From Vulgatibacter incomptus_A (GTDB lineage: Bacteria > Myxococcota > Myxococcia > Myxococcales > Vulgatibacteraceae): a stretch of 64,000 nucleotides of DNA. Of this stretch, positions 52,079-60,595 are shown one piece after another. How positions within the stretch are numbered: the stretch's first letter is position 1; every line of letters begins with the position of its first letter. The stretch spans positions 5,126 to 69,125 of the forward strand of contig JBEBXK010000017.1 of the NCBI GenBank assembly GCA_040391605.1. Direction: 5' to 3'. Under the pieces are notes generated by a model. The model did not search any database. It was not told the origin of the DNA and saw only the letters and a list, made by a program, of their open reading frames with translations. The position numbers and the translations under genes were made by a program.

Positions 52079-52376
52079 CGGTGATCTCCAGGTCGAGGTT
52101 GAGGAGTTCGGTGGCGCTTCGTGTAAAGCGAAAGCTCTCCTGTGGAGAGCCTGTCGGAGCCGCCACTTCCGGGAGCGGCTCCAAGTCGAGGGCGCGGACG
52201 AGGATGGTCTTGAGGCCGCGATAGCCGTAGAAGCTCGCGCGGCGGCACGCAGCCCGGGCACGTTCGACGGGGAAGCCTTCGAGGTGCGTGACGATCGCTT
52301 GCACTGCACCGATTTCAGCATCAAGAGCACGTCGTCGGAGGGTGCGGCTCCGTTGGGTAGACGATTTCCACCTCAC
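52065..52376 (-). pseudogene. istA, truncated IS21 transposase C-terminus
   Basis: Only the last hundred residues or so remain (VTHLEGFPVERARAACRRAS, FYGYRGLKTILVRALDLEPLP, to ITDEPN). The rest was lost where the ISKra4 element begins. The catalytic DDE part is absent. Confidence 0.75.
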
Positions 52377-53944
52377 TTCACCAGCCGCAGGGGGCCTCGC
52401 GTCTTGGTCGGGGCGGTGGCCTCGGCGGGCGACTTGAGTTCGGGCGCTTTCCCGTCCTGGTACTTGGCCTGATGATTTCGCTCGTATTCCATCTGTTCGT
52501 GATGCTTCCAGTACGCGTCGAAGTCGCCGCTCGATCGAAGCGACCGGATGCGGAGTACCGCCTCCGCCCCGGCGAGGCTCCACCGGGCACCGGTGATCTC
52601 TATCCGATCGCGGACGAGATGCCGGCACGCTCCTTCGATCACGCCCGTGGCGAACGGCAGTCCCTCCTCCAGGCAGCGATCATACGGCATGTACTGCTTG
52701 AAGCCCGCGATGTAGTTCGCACACCGATCGGCGGCCTTCCGCTGCTCAGGAGAGAGGCCCCGCTTGGTGGCGCTGCGACGAATGGCAGCCGCCACCTGGC
52801 CGGCCTCTCCGCAGAGGAGCCAGAGCAGGCGCTCCGTCACCCACGCCTCGAGTTCGGGCGTCCCCTCCTCGTGGAAGACCGGTGCCGCCGCCCAGAGGTA
52901 CTCCAGCACGTGGATGACGTCGATCACGATCGTGACCTCGACGCCGTGGCGCCTGGCCGCAGCTCGCACGTGCTTGATATGGTCCTTGTTGCCGTCGACG
53001 AGGACGACCCACTTTCGCTCACGCCCTGGATCTCGCGACAGCGCGTCGAGGAAGGCTTCGTCAATCACGTCGCCGGGGTCCTTCTCGAGGCTGGCCCAGA
53101 CGCGCTTGCCGTCGGGGCGGGGCCGTGGGGCCGCCGGGCCGTCCTCCGGCCGCAGATCGCCCAGTACCTGCTCGGGCGTTCGCACGAACGGCGCGATGGA
53201 GTAGACGGCTGCGACTTCCGCCATCCGCTTGGAGTTGCGCTTCTCCCCCTTGGACAGCCGCTTCTCCAGCTTCCGGTTCCGTTTGTCGGCTGCCGCTCGG
53301 GTCGCTTCGCGCAAGTCCTCGCGACGCACCGCCACGCCCTTGCCGTCGAACGTGAGCACGAGGATCTCGCTCGCCGGATGCTCCGTCGCGTCCCAGGAAG
53401 CGCGCTGCGCGACGTAGAAGCTGTCGAAGTCTTGTGCCGCCCGCACGACGAGCTCCTCGAGCTGTCTCTTGGGCACCTTGGCGCCGGTGTACTTGACGAG
53501 CGCGGCCACCGCCTCGTCGAAGGAGCCCTTCGCCGCCTCTTCCGCGGCCCGTCGACGAACGCCAAGGGAGTATCGGTCCTTCGGCAGGTTCAGCGAGGCG
53601 TCGAGCGGGAAGAGGGTCTCCTTGCCGCGATCCCCGTGGCCGGAGCGCCTCACGATGACGGTCCCAAAGATCGTCTCGAGTTCCCTCGTGCTCTCCCGGT
53701 GGTGCGGGCGCGGCGAACCGTCCGCAGACGTCACGGGTTCAGACGCTTCCATCTACGCGCGAAGGTCGAGGTGGGACTGCAGCAGCTGCCGCAGGAGATC
53801 ACGCCCCTCCTTCTCGATCAAGCTCTCCAGGTCGGTATGGCTCATCCTCCTAGTTTCGCCGGTTTTGAGCCGTTCTTCCAAGTGTCCAAAGTGGTCCCGC
53901 GCCGGGGAGAAGGAGTCGACGGTCTGGATCGCAAGGGCTTCCAT
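52373..53944 (-). pseudogene. ISKra4-family transposase with in-frame stop
   Basis: The N-terminus (MEALAIQTVDSF to RDLLRQLLQSHLDLRA) runs from 53944 to a TAG at 53755–53753, followed at once and in the same frame by ATG and the rest (EETLFPLDASLNLPKDRYSLGVRRR corresponds to the family's FPLDAALNLP block, then LVLTFDGKGVAVR and WVVLVDGNKDHI with the acidic residues, and GVIEGACRHLVRDRIEITGARWSLAGAEAVLRIR at the end). Apart from that one stop, the 524-codon frame is complete. Either the stop inactivated it or the downstream ATG is used. Confidence 0.8.
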
Positions 53945-54173
53945 CTGGCGGCCTTTCCCGGGACCTTCCGTCCCGCGGATCCCATAGGAGCCGATTTGTG
54001 CGATCGACGTCGCCCCGCCAGCCGCCTCAGCCTGTGGGAATCAAGCGAAAACCCGTCTTCCGAGAAGATCCGCACCCTGCTCAGCATCGGCGGTGAGCGT
54101 CCCGTGGAATGGACGCAACCTCTCCACGACACCCTCGCTCGCCTTGTCTGCCGAGTACAGGAAGACGGCGGCC

Positions 54174-54983
54174 TCACGGTTCCGGTACAGCTCGATGTAG
54201 CCGTTGTGCGCCGCCGGGAGCCTTCGGGATCAGCACCTTCAGCCCGGTGCCGTCGGTGGCCATCCACGAGCTTGCCAGGAGCTGCTTCCAGTGAAGTCCG
54301 TCGATCGGCGATAGGAGATCCGCGGCCCGCTCGACGAAGCCAACGAGCGTGCTCATCGCGAGCGGAATGCCTCGGTCCGCGAGGTCGCGGCGGATGCGAT
54401 CGAGTGGAGCGAGCTGGGTGAACTTACTGTGAACGAACCACGCCAGCCATTCGGAGGTGACCTTCGAGCGTTCGTAGGGCGCGGGCAGGGAACGAGGTGT
54501 CGAGCGCTCGCCGCAGTCTCGGCAACGGCACGTCGTCCGTCGTACGACCCGACGCCTCTGGTGTTCCTTGACGATGTGTAGCTTCTCCTCGACGATCTCG
54601 TCGGCCGCGTCGAGCGCACTGCTACCGCAATGCGCACAAGCCTCCGGGCGCAGCTTGTGCTCTTCAGCTTCAAGGTGCCGGGGAAGCGCTTTGCGTCCCG
54701 TCGGCGAAGCCTTCTTCTTCTCCGGCTTCTCGGTCGGCGGCTTCGCCGATGCCCTTGGCCGCTCGTCGAACGCCTTCTTGGCGTCGTCGTCCACGTCCGG
54801 CGGGGGCATGGGTTTCGGCTCCGACGACCTGCGCTGCTTGCGCTGGGCGATCGCGAGGAGCTCACCCACACGCTCGTTCATCTTCGCGAGCTGATCCGTG
54901 AGCGTAGCGATCTTCCCGGTGAGCGAAGCAACCTCCTCCCGAAGGGCGGCGTTCTCTCTTTGCAGGGCGGCGACGGTAGACAC
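54174..54983 (-). pseudogene. IS66 TnpC, C-terminally truncated transposase
   Basis: GTG 54983 opens the coiled-coil head (LQRENAALREEVASLTGKIATLTDQL), a zinc-binding block (EACAHCGSSALD, CRCRDCGE) and the start of the catalytic core (ASSWMATDGTGLKVLIPKAPGG). A frameshift near 54200 and loss of sequence before 53970, where ISKra4 sits, remove the remaining DDE region. It was the transposase of an IS66 element with the two small genes upstream. Confidence 0.85.
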
Positions 54984-54995
54984 GAAGAGTAAAGA

Positions 54996-55376
54996 TCACG
55001 TCGCGGCGATCGTGTCGATCCCCTTTCGCCGCGCCTCTCGCCGATACCATCCGCGGCGCGCTGCGGTAAAGTCGATGCCGGCGAGGATCGAGGCAAACGT
55101 GGTGCCGTCCACCTGAACCTGCCGCTCCTCGTCGGTGATCGGAGGCAGCTGGAAGCTCCCAGCCTCGAGCCTCTTCGAAAGTAGGCACCAGCCCGAGCCG
55201 TCGAACCAGAGGACCTTCGCGAGCCGCCGTCGCTTATTCAGGAACAGGTAGAAATGTCCATCGACCGGGTCGAGCCCGAGCCTGCGCACCGCGCCAGCCA
55301 CCGCATCGAACGACCCGCGCATGTCCAAAGGCTCCACGGCCACGAACACGCGCACCGTCGGCGGCAGGCTCAGCAC
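54996..55376 (-). CDS. tnpB: IS66 accessory protein TnpB
   Basis: 126 residues from ATG 55376: VRVFVAVEPLDMRGSFDAVAG, HFYLFLNKRRRLAKVLWFDGSGWCLLSKRLE. This is the diagnostic Orf2 of IS66 elements. It overlaps the TnpA stop and precedes tnpC by 12 bases, so the small-gene order of IS66 is intact. Confidence 0.92.
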   Translation of the reverse strand: MLSLPPTVRVFVAVEPLDMRGSFDAVAGAVRRLGLDPVDGHFYLFLNKRRRLAKVLWFDGSGWCLLSKRLEAGSFQLPPITDEERQVQVDGTTFASILAGIDFTAARRGWYRREARRKGIDTIAAT

Positions 55377-55684
55377 GATCGAAGCGCCCCGACCACTCGG
55401 CGCAGGGTCTCCTCGTGCGCTTCATCTCCAAACTCGAGCGACACCTCGCCGATGCGAATGACGTACCGAGCCCTGCCCGCCACCGTCGCTGCCGGGACGA
55501 GCTCCACCAGCTTCGTTCGCCCCGTCTTCGTCCCTCGCCTGGCGAGCGCCATGTCCCACGCGTGGAGCGATCGCCCATCGATCCCGTGCGCACGGGCCCA
55601 CTCTCCGAGCCTCTTACCCGACCGTCCCACCGCCGCCAGCGCCCGCCGCGCCTCGGCTTCGCCTGCGATTTTCCGTCGTTCCAT
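55370..55684 (-). CDS. tnpA: IS66 accessory protein TnpA
   Basis: 104 residues from ATG 55684: an HTH-like head (RSGKRLGEWARAHGIDGRSLHAWDMALARRG) and the tail LVELVPAA then YVIRIGEVSLEFGDEAHEETLRRVVGAL, as in IS66 Orf1. First gene of the IS66 unit. Confidence 0.88.
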   Translation of the reverse strand: MERRKIAGEAEARRALAAVGRSGKRLGEWARAHGIDGRSLHAWDMALARRGTKTGRTKLVELVPAATVAGRARYVIRIGEVSLEFGDEAHEETLRRVVGALRSC

Positions 55685-55846
55685 CTACGCCTCCGTGAAT
55701 CGCGAGAGGCTGCGGCACGACGGCCCCCCTGTCATCCCGGTGTCGCTGATGGGTCACCCAACAGCGCCGGGGGCGCCCGTCTCCTTGGCGATCCTTACTG
55801 TGCCCCGCCCCTGGGGGTGCCGAGGGTGCTCGAGCGAGGGGCTGAC

Positions 55847-56906
55847 CTAGCCGAGGATCACGTCCCCCGTCCGCGGGTGGTTCACCAGGAGCTTGATCGT
55901 GAACGGGTCCAGGCCGGCGGTCACCTCCAGCGAGATGTAGGTGGCCGGGAGCTGGTGGACGTTGACCATGCGCGCGTCGGCGACGCGGAAGTCTCTCGAT
56001 GCCCGCTCTTGCTAGCCGCCGGCCAGATCCAGGCTCTTCCAGTGGAGTTCGCCGTTGCGCCTCTGCCGGCGCTCGAGGATGCCCGCCATCGGTCCGCTCA
56101 GCGAGAGGTCGACGCCCCCCAAACGGCCCCCCTTCGGGGTGGGGACGTGGACGAGCCTGCGCTCGGCGTCGAAGTGCTCCCAGCGCATCTCGGAGGCAGG
56201 CGTCCGCCTCTTGCCCGAAAGGAGAGGACGAACCTCTGGAAGTCCCGTGGGTTCGGGTTCGCCATCGCCGCCACGCCCGCCGCCCACCTCTGGAGCGCGC
56301 GGGGCTCGACCAGGGTCGTGGGCCTCCCCCTCGCGCCGTGGAAGTCGCAGCTGGCGGTCGGGTTCACCGGAAGGTCCGGATGCTCGCGGAGGGCCCGGTT
56401 GTAGAAGGCGCGCAGGACCCGAAGCACGTAGTCGGCGGTGGTCTTGCCGTGCCTCTCGGTGAGGCGGACGTGCCGCTCGCGCACCCCTCGGCGGTCGGCC
56501 CCGAGGTCTGCCAGTGGCGTGTCCTTCCAGTCCTCGAGGTAGCGGTAGTCGGACACCGTCTCGGGCGACAGCCTCCGGGCGCCGAGGTGGAACTCCAGGG
56601 CCTCGCTGAGGATGATCCCCCTCGCCCTCGCCTGTCGCCGCTCCTCGTTGGGGTTCGTCCCCGCCCTCATCGAGACCAGGGTCCTCCGCGCCAGGTCCCG
56701 TGCCTGCTTCGCGTCCAGGGCGGGGTGGTCTCCGACCTTGGTCCGGACCTGGCGGCCGTTGACCAGCGACTGGACGCAGTAGCTCCTCTTGGTCGGGGTC
56801 ACGATCAGGTAGAAGCCCTCTTCTCGGCGTCGGCGTACAGGGTGCTCTTGCCCGAGGCCGGCGCGGGGGCGCGCTCGGCCAGGGCCCGGGTGATCTTGGT
56901 CCTCAC
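55847..56906 (-). pseudogene. decayed P4-type tyrosine integrase 2
   Basis: Homologue of the remnant at 35780–36952. GTG 56906 with an upstream GAGG. Frames change near 56820 (ADAE then EGFYLIVTPTKRS) and near 56230 (FQRFVLS then KRRTPASEMRWEHFD). At the end HQLPATYISLEV has Pro where copy 1 has the catalytic Arg, and a TAG at 55849 cuts the protein just before the active-site Tyr. Four residues are missing from the TVSDYRYL segment. It is certainly inactive. Confidence 0.88.
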
Positions 56907-57093
56907 GTGTTCGGCTCCTCGCCTCGTATTCGCGGGCCGTCCGGGGCCACGACCGGACCACGGATTTGGGGCATGCCGAAAGACGTGTTCCGGACCTCCC
57001 GGACGTCCACTCAGGCCAATTTGCCATGTAATTCCAGGTCTGTAAGTGGCTTGCGCTCAACTTTGATGAGCCCCGCCGAGCGGCGAGCCGTCC

Positions 57094-57141
57094 GACTGAA
57101 AGATCCCCGTTTAGCTGGTTCGAGTCCGCCTCTGGGCACCA
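57094..57141 (+). repeat. attachment-site copy 2 (diverged tRNA-Phe 3' end)
   Basis: A 48-base version of the tRNA-Phe 3' segment with several substitutions and one inserted base (GACTGAAAGATCC, TTAGCTGG, CGAGTCCGCC), ending TCTGGGCACCA. It is more diverged than copies 1 and 3, which are exact; it marks the end of island B. Confidence 0.9.
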
Positions 57142-57143
57142 AC

Positions 57144-57188
57144 GAAAACGAAAGCCACTCATAGCGTTACGAGGGGCTTTCGTTTTTC
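57144..57188 (+). terminator. terminator-like hairpin after att copy 2
   Basis: Arms AAAACGAAAGCC and GGCTTTCGTTTT enclose CACTCATAGCGTTACGAGG, followed by TCTGGG. The position after the tRNA 3' end is the same as for the two hairpins at 33695 and 37188. Confidence 0.8.
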
Positions 57189-57240
57189 TGGGTATCCATC
57201 TGATCTCCGAGGCCTGCGCCAAGTACCCGAGGCGAGCCCG

Positions 57241-57513
57241 TCAACGCTGTCGCCCCGGTGGCGCTGATCGATCCCTGGGCAAGCCCCCTTCACTATCGAG
57301 CGATGCTGACGGGAAGAGGTCCCGGACCGGCACATCTAGCGCGGCAGCGATCCGCCCGATCGTTCGCAGGGTAGGGGAAGACTTTCCGGCCAGGATCTCT
57401 GACATCCGACCCCTTCCAAGGCCCGCAAAGTCGGCAAGACGGTTAACGGAGAAGCCTCGGGCGTCCATAAGGGCACGGATCTTCTCGATAAACTGACGGT
57501 GGAGATCGTCCAT
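57241..57513 (-). CDS. small XRE-family HTH regulator
   Basis: 90 residues from ATG 57513. The Cro/CI-type HTH is plain: FIEKIRALMDARGFSVNRLADFAG, GRGRMSEILAGKSSPTLRTIGRIAAALDVPVRDLF. It is divergent from the membrane-protein gene, with the inverted repeat at 57557–57576 between them, so it probably regulates both. No ribosome-binding site is obvious. Confidence 0.85.
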   Translation of the reverse strand: MDDLHRQFIEKIRALMDARGFSVNRLADFAGLGRGRMSEILAGKSSPTLRTIGRIAAALDVPVRDLFPSASLDSEGGLPRDRSAPPGRQR

Positions 57514-57556
57514 AGGCTACCGGTCGACGGCAGCCTATGGGGGAGCATGGAAGAAA

Positions 57557-57576
57557 GTGCTCCGCTTTAGGAGCAC
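57557..57576. promoter_or_regulatory. inverted repeat, candidate operator
   Basis: GTGCTCC (57557–57563), six bases, then GGAGCAC (57570–57576), a perfect 7-bp dyad 44 bases upstream of the XRE start and in the leader of the membrane-protein gene. The rest of 57514–57756 contains only short peptide-sized frames. Confidence 0.5.
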
Positions 57577-57756
57577 CCACGGTATGGTCCACTCCGATCC
57601 CTAGGACCGGATCACATTCACGGAGGGATGAACATGACGCTCGATCCGCGGGGCGTCCAAACGTCGAGGGGATCCCTCAGATGATCGACCTGCGCTGAGG
57701 AGTGATCATGCTCCATCAACCGATTCTGCTCTCCACATCCAATGGAGGATGTCCAT

Positions 57757-59034
57757 ATGCTCGAGATTTGCCGTCCGTCGCTGATTCTCTTTTCTCTAGC
57801 AATGGTGTTCGCTTCCGGACCAGCAGCCGCGCAGGCTGGGAATCAGCCTTCGCCATCCCAGGCTGAATACTCGACTCCAGCCACGACGATGACGCCGATT
57901 TCAAGCGCTGAGGTGGCAGATCAGTTCGTGAAACTCACGGGTGTAGCCATCACGCCGGTCCTCGGGATGACAGTCATCGGTGCGGCATCCTGGCTCCGCA
58001 CCCCTGAGCCAGACCGATCCAATCTGCCTTGGTACTCTCATCCACTTTTCTGGGGAGTAGGGATCACGTTGATCCTCGTGGTCTGGGTAGGGCATCGCGC
58101 CCCGGTGATCAAAAGAGGATTCAAGGCCTACAAGGTATGGGAATCAAAGATCGCGGGCCTGTTGGGCTTCGTAGTGGCGCAGGACGCACTTCCGCCTCAC
58201 ATCAAGAAGGAGATCTCATCTACCTTGGGTGGGATTGCGGTCTCGATGCTCGATTGGACGATTCCATCCGCGCACGCCTCGACCACGGCTGGAGCCGTCG
58301 ACGCTTCCTCGGGAGGGTCGCTTTGGTGGGTTCTCGTACTCTCGGTTTCGGTCTTCGCTTACGCGGTCATCTGGTTGATGTTCCACACGATCAGCGTGCT
58401 CGCGGTGATCAGCCCCTTCGGTTGGGTCGACTGGATCCTCAAAGGGTTCAAGCTGGGCGCGCTCCTCCTCCTCATGGCCGCCATGATGATCTCCCCCTGG
58501 GCGTCATTGGCCGTCTGTTCCCTGTACGTCCTGATCGGTGCACTGGTCGCAGGCTGGGCGTTCCGCCTGATGGTATTCGGTGCCGTGTTTTCGTGGGATG
58601 CCCTGACGTTTCGTTGGAAGCGGACGGTGCCGATAGCAGATGAGATCAAGGTGTTCAGCGGCGAGGGGCTCAAAGGTGTGCCTGTACGCACGTGGGGTCG
58701 TCTCGTGCGGGAGCCAGATGGACTTCGATTCGAGTATCGTGGCTTCCTCGTGCTTCCGGTTCGCCACCTGCAAGTCAGGTCGCCCTTCGTGATCGGCGTA
58801 GGGATGGCGAGTCCCGTGCTTCTCGCTGCGGCCAAGACGGAACGTGGAGGCGACATACAAATGGCGCGGTTCCCCCCTCGATACCTGAGCCACTCTTCAG
58901 CGCTCGTGCGCGAGCTCGGCGCGATCGGGGAGCGCCCCACCGGCATTCGTAAAGGTGTCCGAGAGGCGATCGACTGGGTCAAAAGCCAGGTCCACCGCGA
59001 GAAGAAGCAGGCTGCCTCGCTTGCGCTCGAATAG
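57757..59034 (+). CDS. signal-peptide membrane protein of unknown function
   Basis: About 425 residues. ATG 57757 is chosen because GGAGG lies eight bases upstream. A signal peptide (SLILFSLAMVFASGPAAAQA) is followed by a short periplasmic stretch and about five hydrophobic segments: VAITPVLGMTVIGAAS, WGVGITLILVVWVG, LWWVLVLSVSVFAYAVIWLM, GALLLLMAAMMIS and VLIGALVAGWAFRLMVFGAVF. The cytoplasmic or periplasmic C-terminal 150 residues are beta-rich (RFEYRGFLVLPVRHLQV) and end in a basic helix. No family is recognised. As the only cargo beside a regulator in island C, it may be a defence or exclusion membrane protein, but nothing proves it. Confidence 0.75.
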   Translation: MLEICRPSLILFSLAMVFASGPAAAQAGNQPSPSQAEYSTPATTMTPISSAEVADQFVKLTGVAITPVLGMTVIGAASWLRTPEPDRSNLPWYSHPLFWGVGITLILVVWVGHRAPVIKRGFKAYKVWESKIAGLLGFVVAQDALPPHIKKEISSTLGGIAVSMLDWTIPSAHASTTAGAVDASSGGSLWWVLVLSVSVFAYAVIWLMFHTISVLAVISPFGWVDWILKGFKLGALLLLMAAMMISPWASLAVCSLYVLIGALVAGWAFRLMVFGAVFSWDALTFRWKRTVPIADEIKVFSGEGLKGVPVRTWGRLVREPDGLRFEYRGFLVLPVRHLQVRSPFVIGVGMASPVLLAAAKTERGGDIQMARFPPRYLSHSSALVRELGAIGERPTGIRKGVREAIDWVKSQVHREKKQAASLALE

Positions 59035-59073
59035 GCAACCACGATCCCCGCGAGCCAGCGCGACAAGGTGAGC

Positions 59074-60058
59074 CTAGTCGAGCACCTCGAGAGAGGCATC
59101 GTAGCCCGAGCTGGTGGACGTTAACCATCCGCGGGTCGGCGACATGGGGCCTCGATGTGCCCGCTCTTGCTCGCCGCCGGCCAGACCCAGGGGCTCTTCC
59201 GGTGGAGCTCGCCGTTGCGCTCGCACCTGCGCTTGAGGATGCCCGCCCTCGGCCCCCTCTTCGAGCCTCGACGCTCCACGCGGACGTGACCAGACTGCGC
59301 TCGGTGTCCACGTGCTCCCAGCGCACCTCCGAGGCCGCCGTCCGCCTCTTGCCCGACAGGAGGACGAACCTCTGGAAGTGCCGTCGGATCGGGTTCGCCA
59401 TCGCCGCCACGCCCGCCGCCCACCTCTGGACCGCGCCGGGCTCGACCAGGGTCGTGGGCCTCCGCCTCGGACCATGGAAGTCGCAGTTTGCCGTCGGGTT
59501 CGCGGGGAGGTCCGGGTGCTCGCGGAGGGCCCGGTTGTAGACGGCCCGCAGGACCCGGAGCACGTAGTCGGCGGTGGTCTTGCCGTGCCTCTCGGTGAGG
59601 CGGACGTGCCGCTCGCGCACCCCTCGCCGATCGGCCCCGAGGTCTGCCAGTGGCCGGTCCTTCCAGTCCTCGAGGTACTGGTCGCAGAGGTAGCGGTAGT
59701 CGGAGACCGTCTCGGGCGACAGCCTTCGAGCGCCGAGATGGAGCTCCAGGGCCTCGCTGAGGGTGATCCCCCTCGCCCTCGCCTGCCGCCGCTCCTCGAT
59801 GGGGTTCGTCCACGCCCCGATCGAGACGAGGGTCTTGCGCGCCAAGTCACGGACCTGCTTCGCGTCCAGGGCGTGGTGGTCGCCCCCCTTGGTCCCGACC
59901 TGGCGCCCGTTGACCAGCGACTGGACGTAGTAGCTCCTCTTGGTCGGGGTCACGATCAGGTAGAAGCCCCTCATCTCGGCGTCGGAGTACAGGGTGCTCT
60001 TGCACGAGGCCGGCGCGGGGGCGCGCTCGGCCCGGGCTTGGGTGATCTTGGTCCTCAC
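59074..60058 (-). pseudogene. decayed P4-type tyrosine integrase 3
   Basis: GTG 60058 opens an intact frame through the N-terminal and core-binding domains to LLSGKRRTAASEVRWEH. The frame then shifts (SLVTSAWSVEARRGG) and the end diverges: the copy of HQLRATYISLEV reads HQL then GYDASLEVLD and stops at 59074, so the catalytic Arg, His and Tyr block is lost. The start is 187 bases from att copy 3, the same geometry as the other two. Confidence 0.85.
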
Positions 60059-60244
60059 GTGTTCGGCTCCTCGGCCCGTGTTCGCGGGCCATCCGGGGCC
60101 ACGACCGGAACACGATCCGGCACCTGCCGAAGGACGCGTTCCGGACCTCCCGGACGACCACTCAGGCCAATTTGCCGTGTAATTCCAGGCCTGTAAGCGG
60201 CCTGCGCTCAACTTTGCCGAGCCCTGCCGAGCGGCGAGCCGTCC

Positions 60245-60291
60245 GACTGAAAATCCCCGTGTCGCTGGTTCGATTCCGGCTCTGGGCACCA
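60245..60291 (+). repeat. attachment-site copy 3 (tRNA-Phe 3' end)
   Basis: 47 bases identical to 33646–33692 and 37139–37185, ending in CACCA. It is the right-most att site seen, so the chromosome before integration should resume after it, although accessory genes continue. Confidence 0.95.
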
Positions 60292-60390
60292 CATAAGGCC
60301 TTGATCTTCAAGGCAGTTTCAGGACCCGCAACTCCGGGGCGGGGGTCGCCTCAGCGGTCCTGAACACGGGACAGGCAAGGAAAGTGCGGA

Positions 60391-60415
60391 GGGCGAGTCC
60401 ACAACGGACTCGCCC
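60391..60415 (+). terminator. strong hairpin, probable terminator
   Basis: A perfect 10-bp stem GGGCGAGTCC / GGACTCGCCC with loop ACAAC, followed by TTCGTCTTCTT. It resembles the tRNA-Phe terminator in style. The rest of 60292–60595 holds no supported protein gene. Confidence 0.7.
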
Positions 60416-60485
60416 TTCGTCTTCTTGGGATCCCTGCCGACGACTTGGCTGAATCACATGCGATAGCGGAGGACGGCGCTTGACA

Positions 60486-60572
60486 GGAAGAGTGGCCGAG
60501 CTATGTAAGGAACGGGTCTCCAAAACATCAGCGAGGCAAACTGGTCGTGGGTCCGAGCCCCACGTCATCCCT
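60486..60572 (+). other. tRNA-like remnant
   Basis: GGAAGAGTGGCCGAGC looks like the start of a Ser/Leu-type tRNA. The end contains a convincing T-arm, GTGGG TCCGAGC CCCAC, and an anticodon-like loop CTCCAAAA lies between. The acceptor strands do not pair (GGAAGAG against GTCATCC), so it is a decayed or hybrid tRNA, perhaps another integration scar. Confidence 0.35.
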
Positions 60573-60595
60573 AATAATCGGGGCAGCTAAGGATA

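Larger units (their letters stand above)
37186..57141. mobile_element. integrated island B at tRNA-Phe (defence island)
   Basis: A 20-kb segment between att copies 1 and 2. It carries SIR2–HerA–KTSC, IS remnants, the three-gene pPIWI_RE operon, an AAA ATPase and an IS21/ISKra4/IS66 pile, and ends in integrase remnant 2. The left 4 kb is much more AT-rich than the rest, showing a mosaic origin. Confidence 0.8.
57142..60291. mobile_element. integrated island C at tRNA-Phe
   Basis: A 3.1-kb segment between att copies 2 and 3, with an XRE-type regulator, a membrane protein of unknown function and the third decayed integrase at its right end. Confidence 0.78.

Noticed and set aside
57708..57860. 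45-codon frame starting at ATG 57708 after GAGGAG
   Set aside because: The ribosome-binding site is good, but the frame overlaps the signal-peptide start of the membrane protein and encodes no recognisable pattern; at most a leader peptide.
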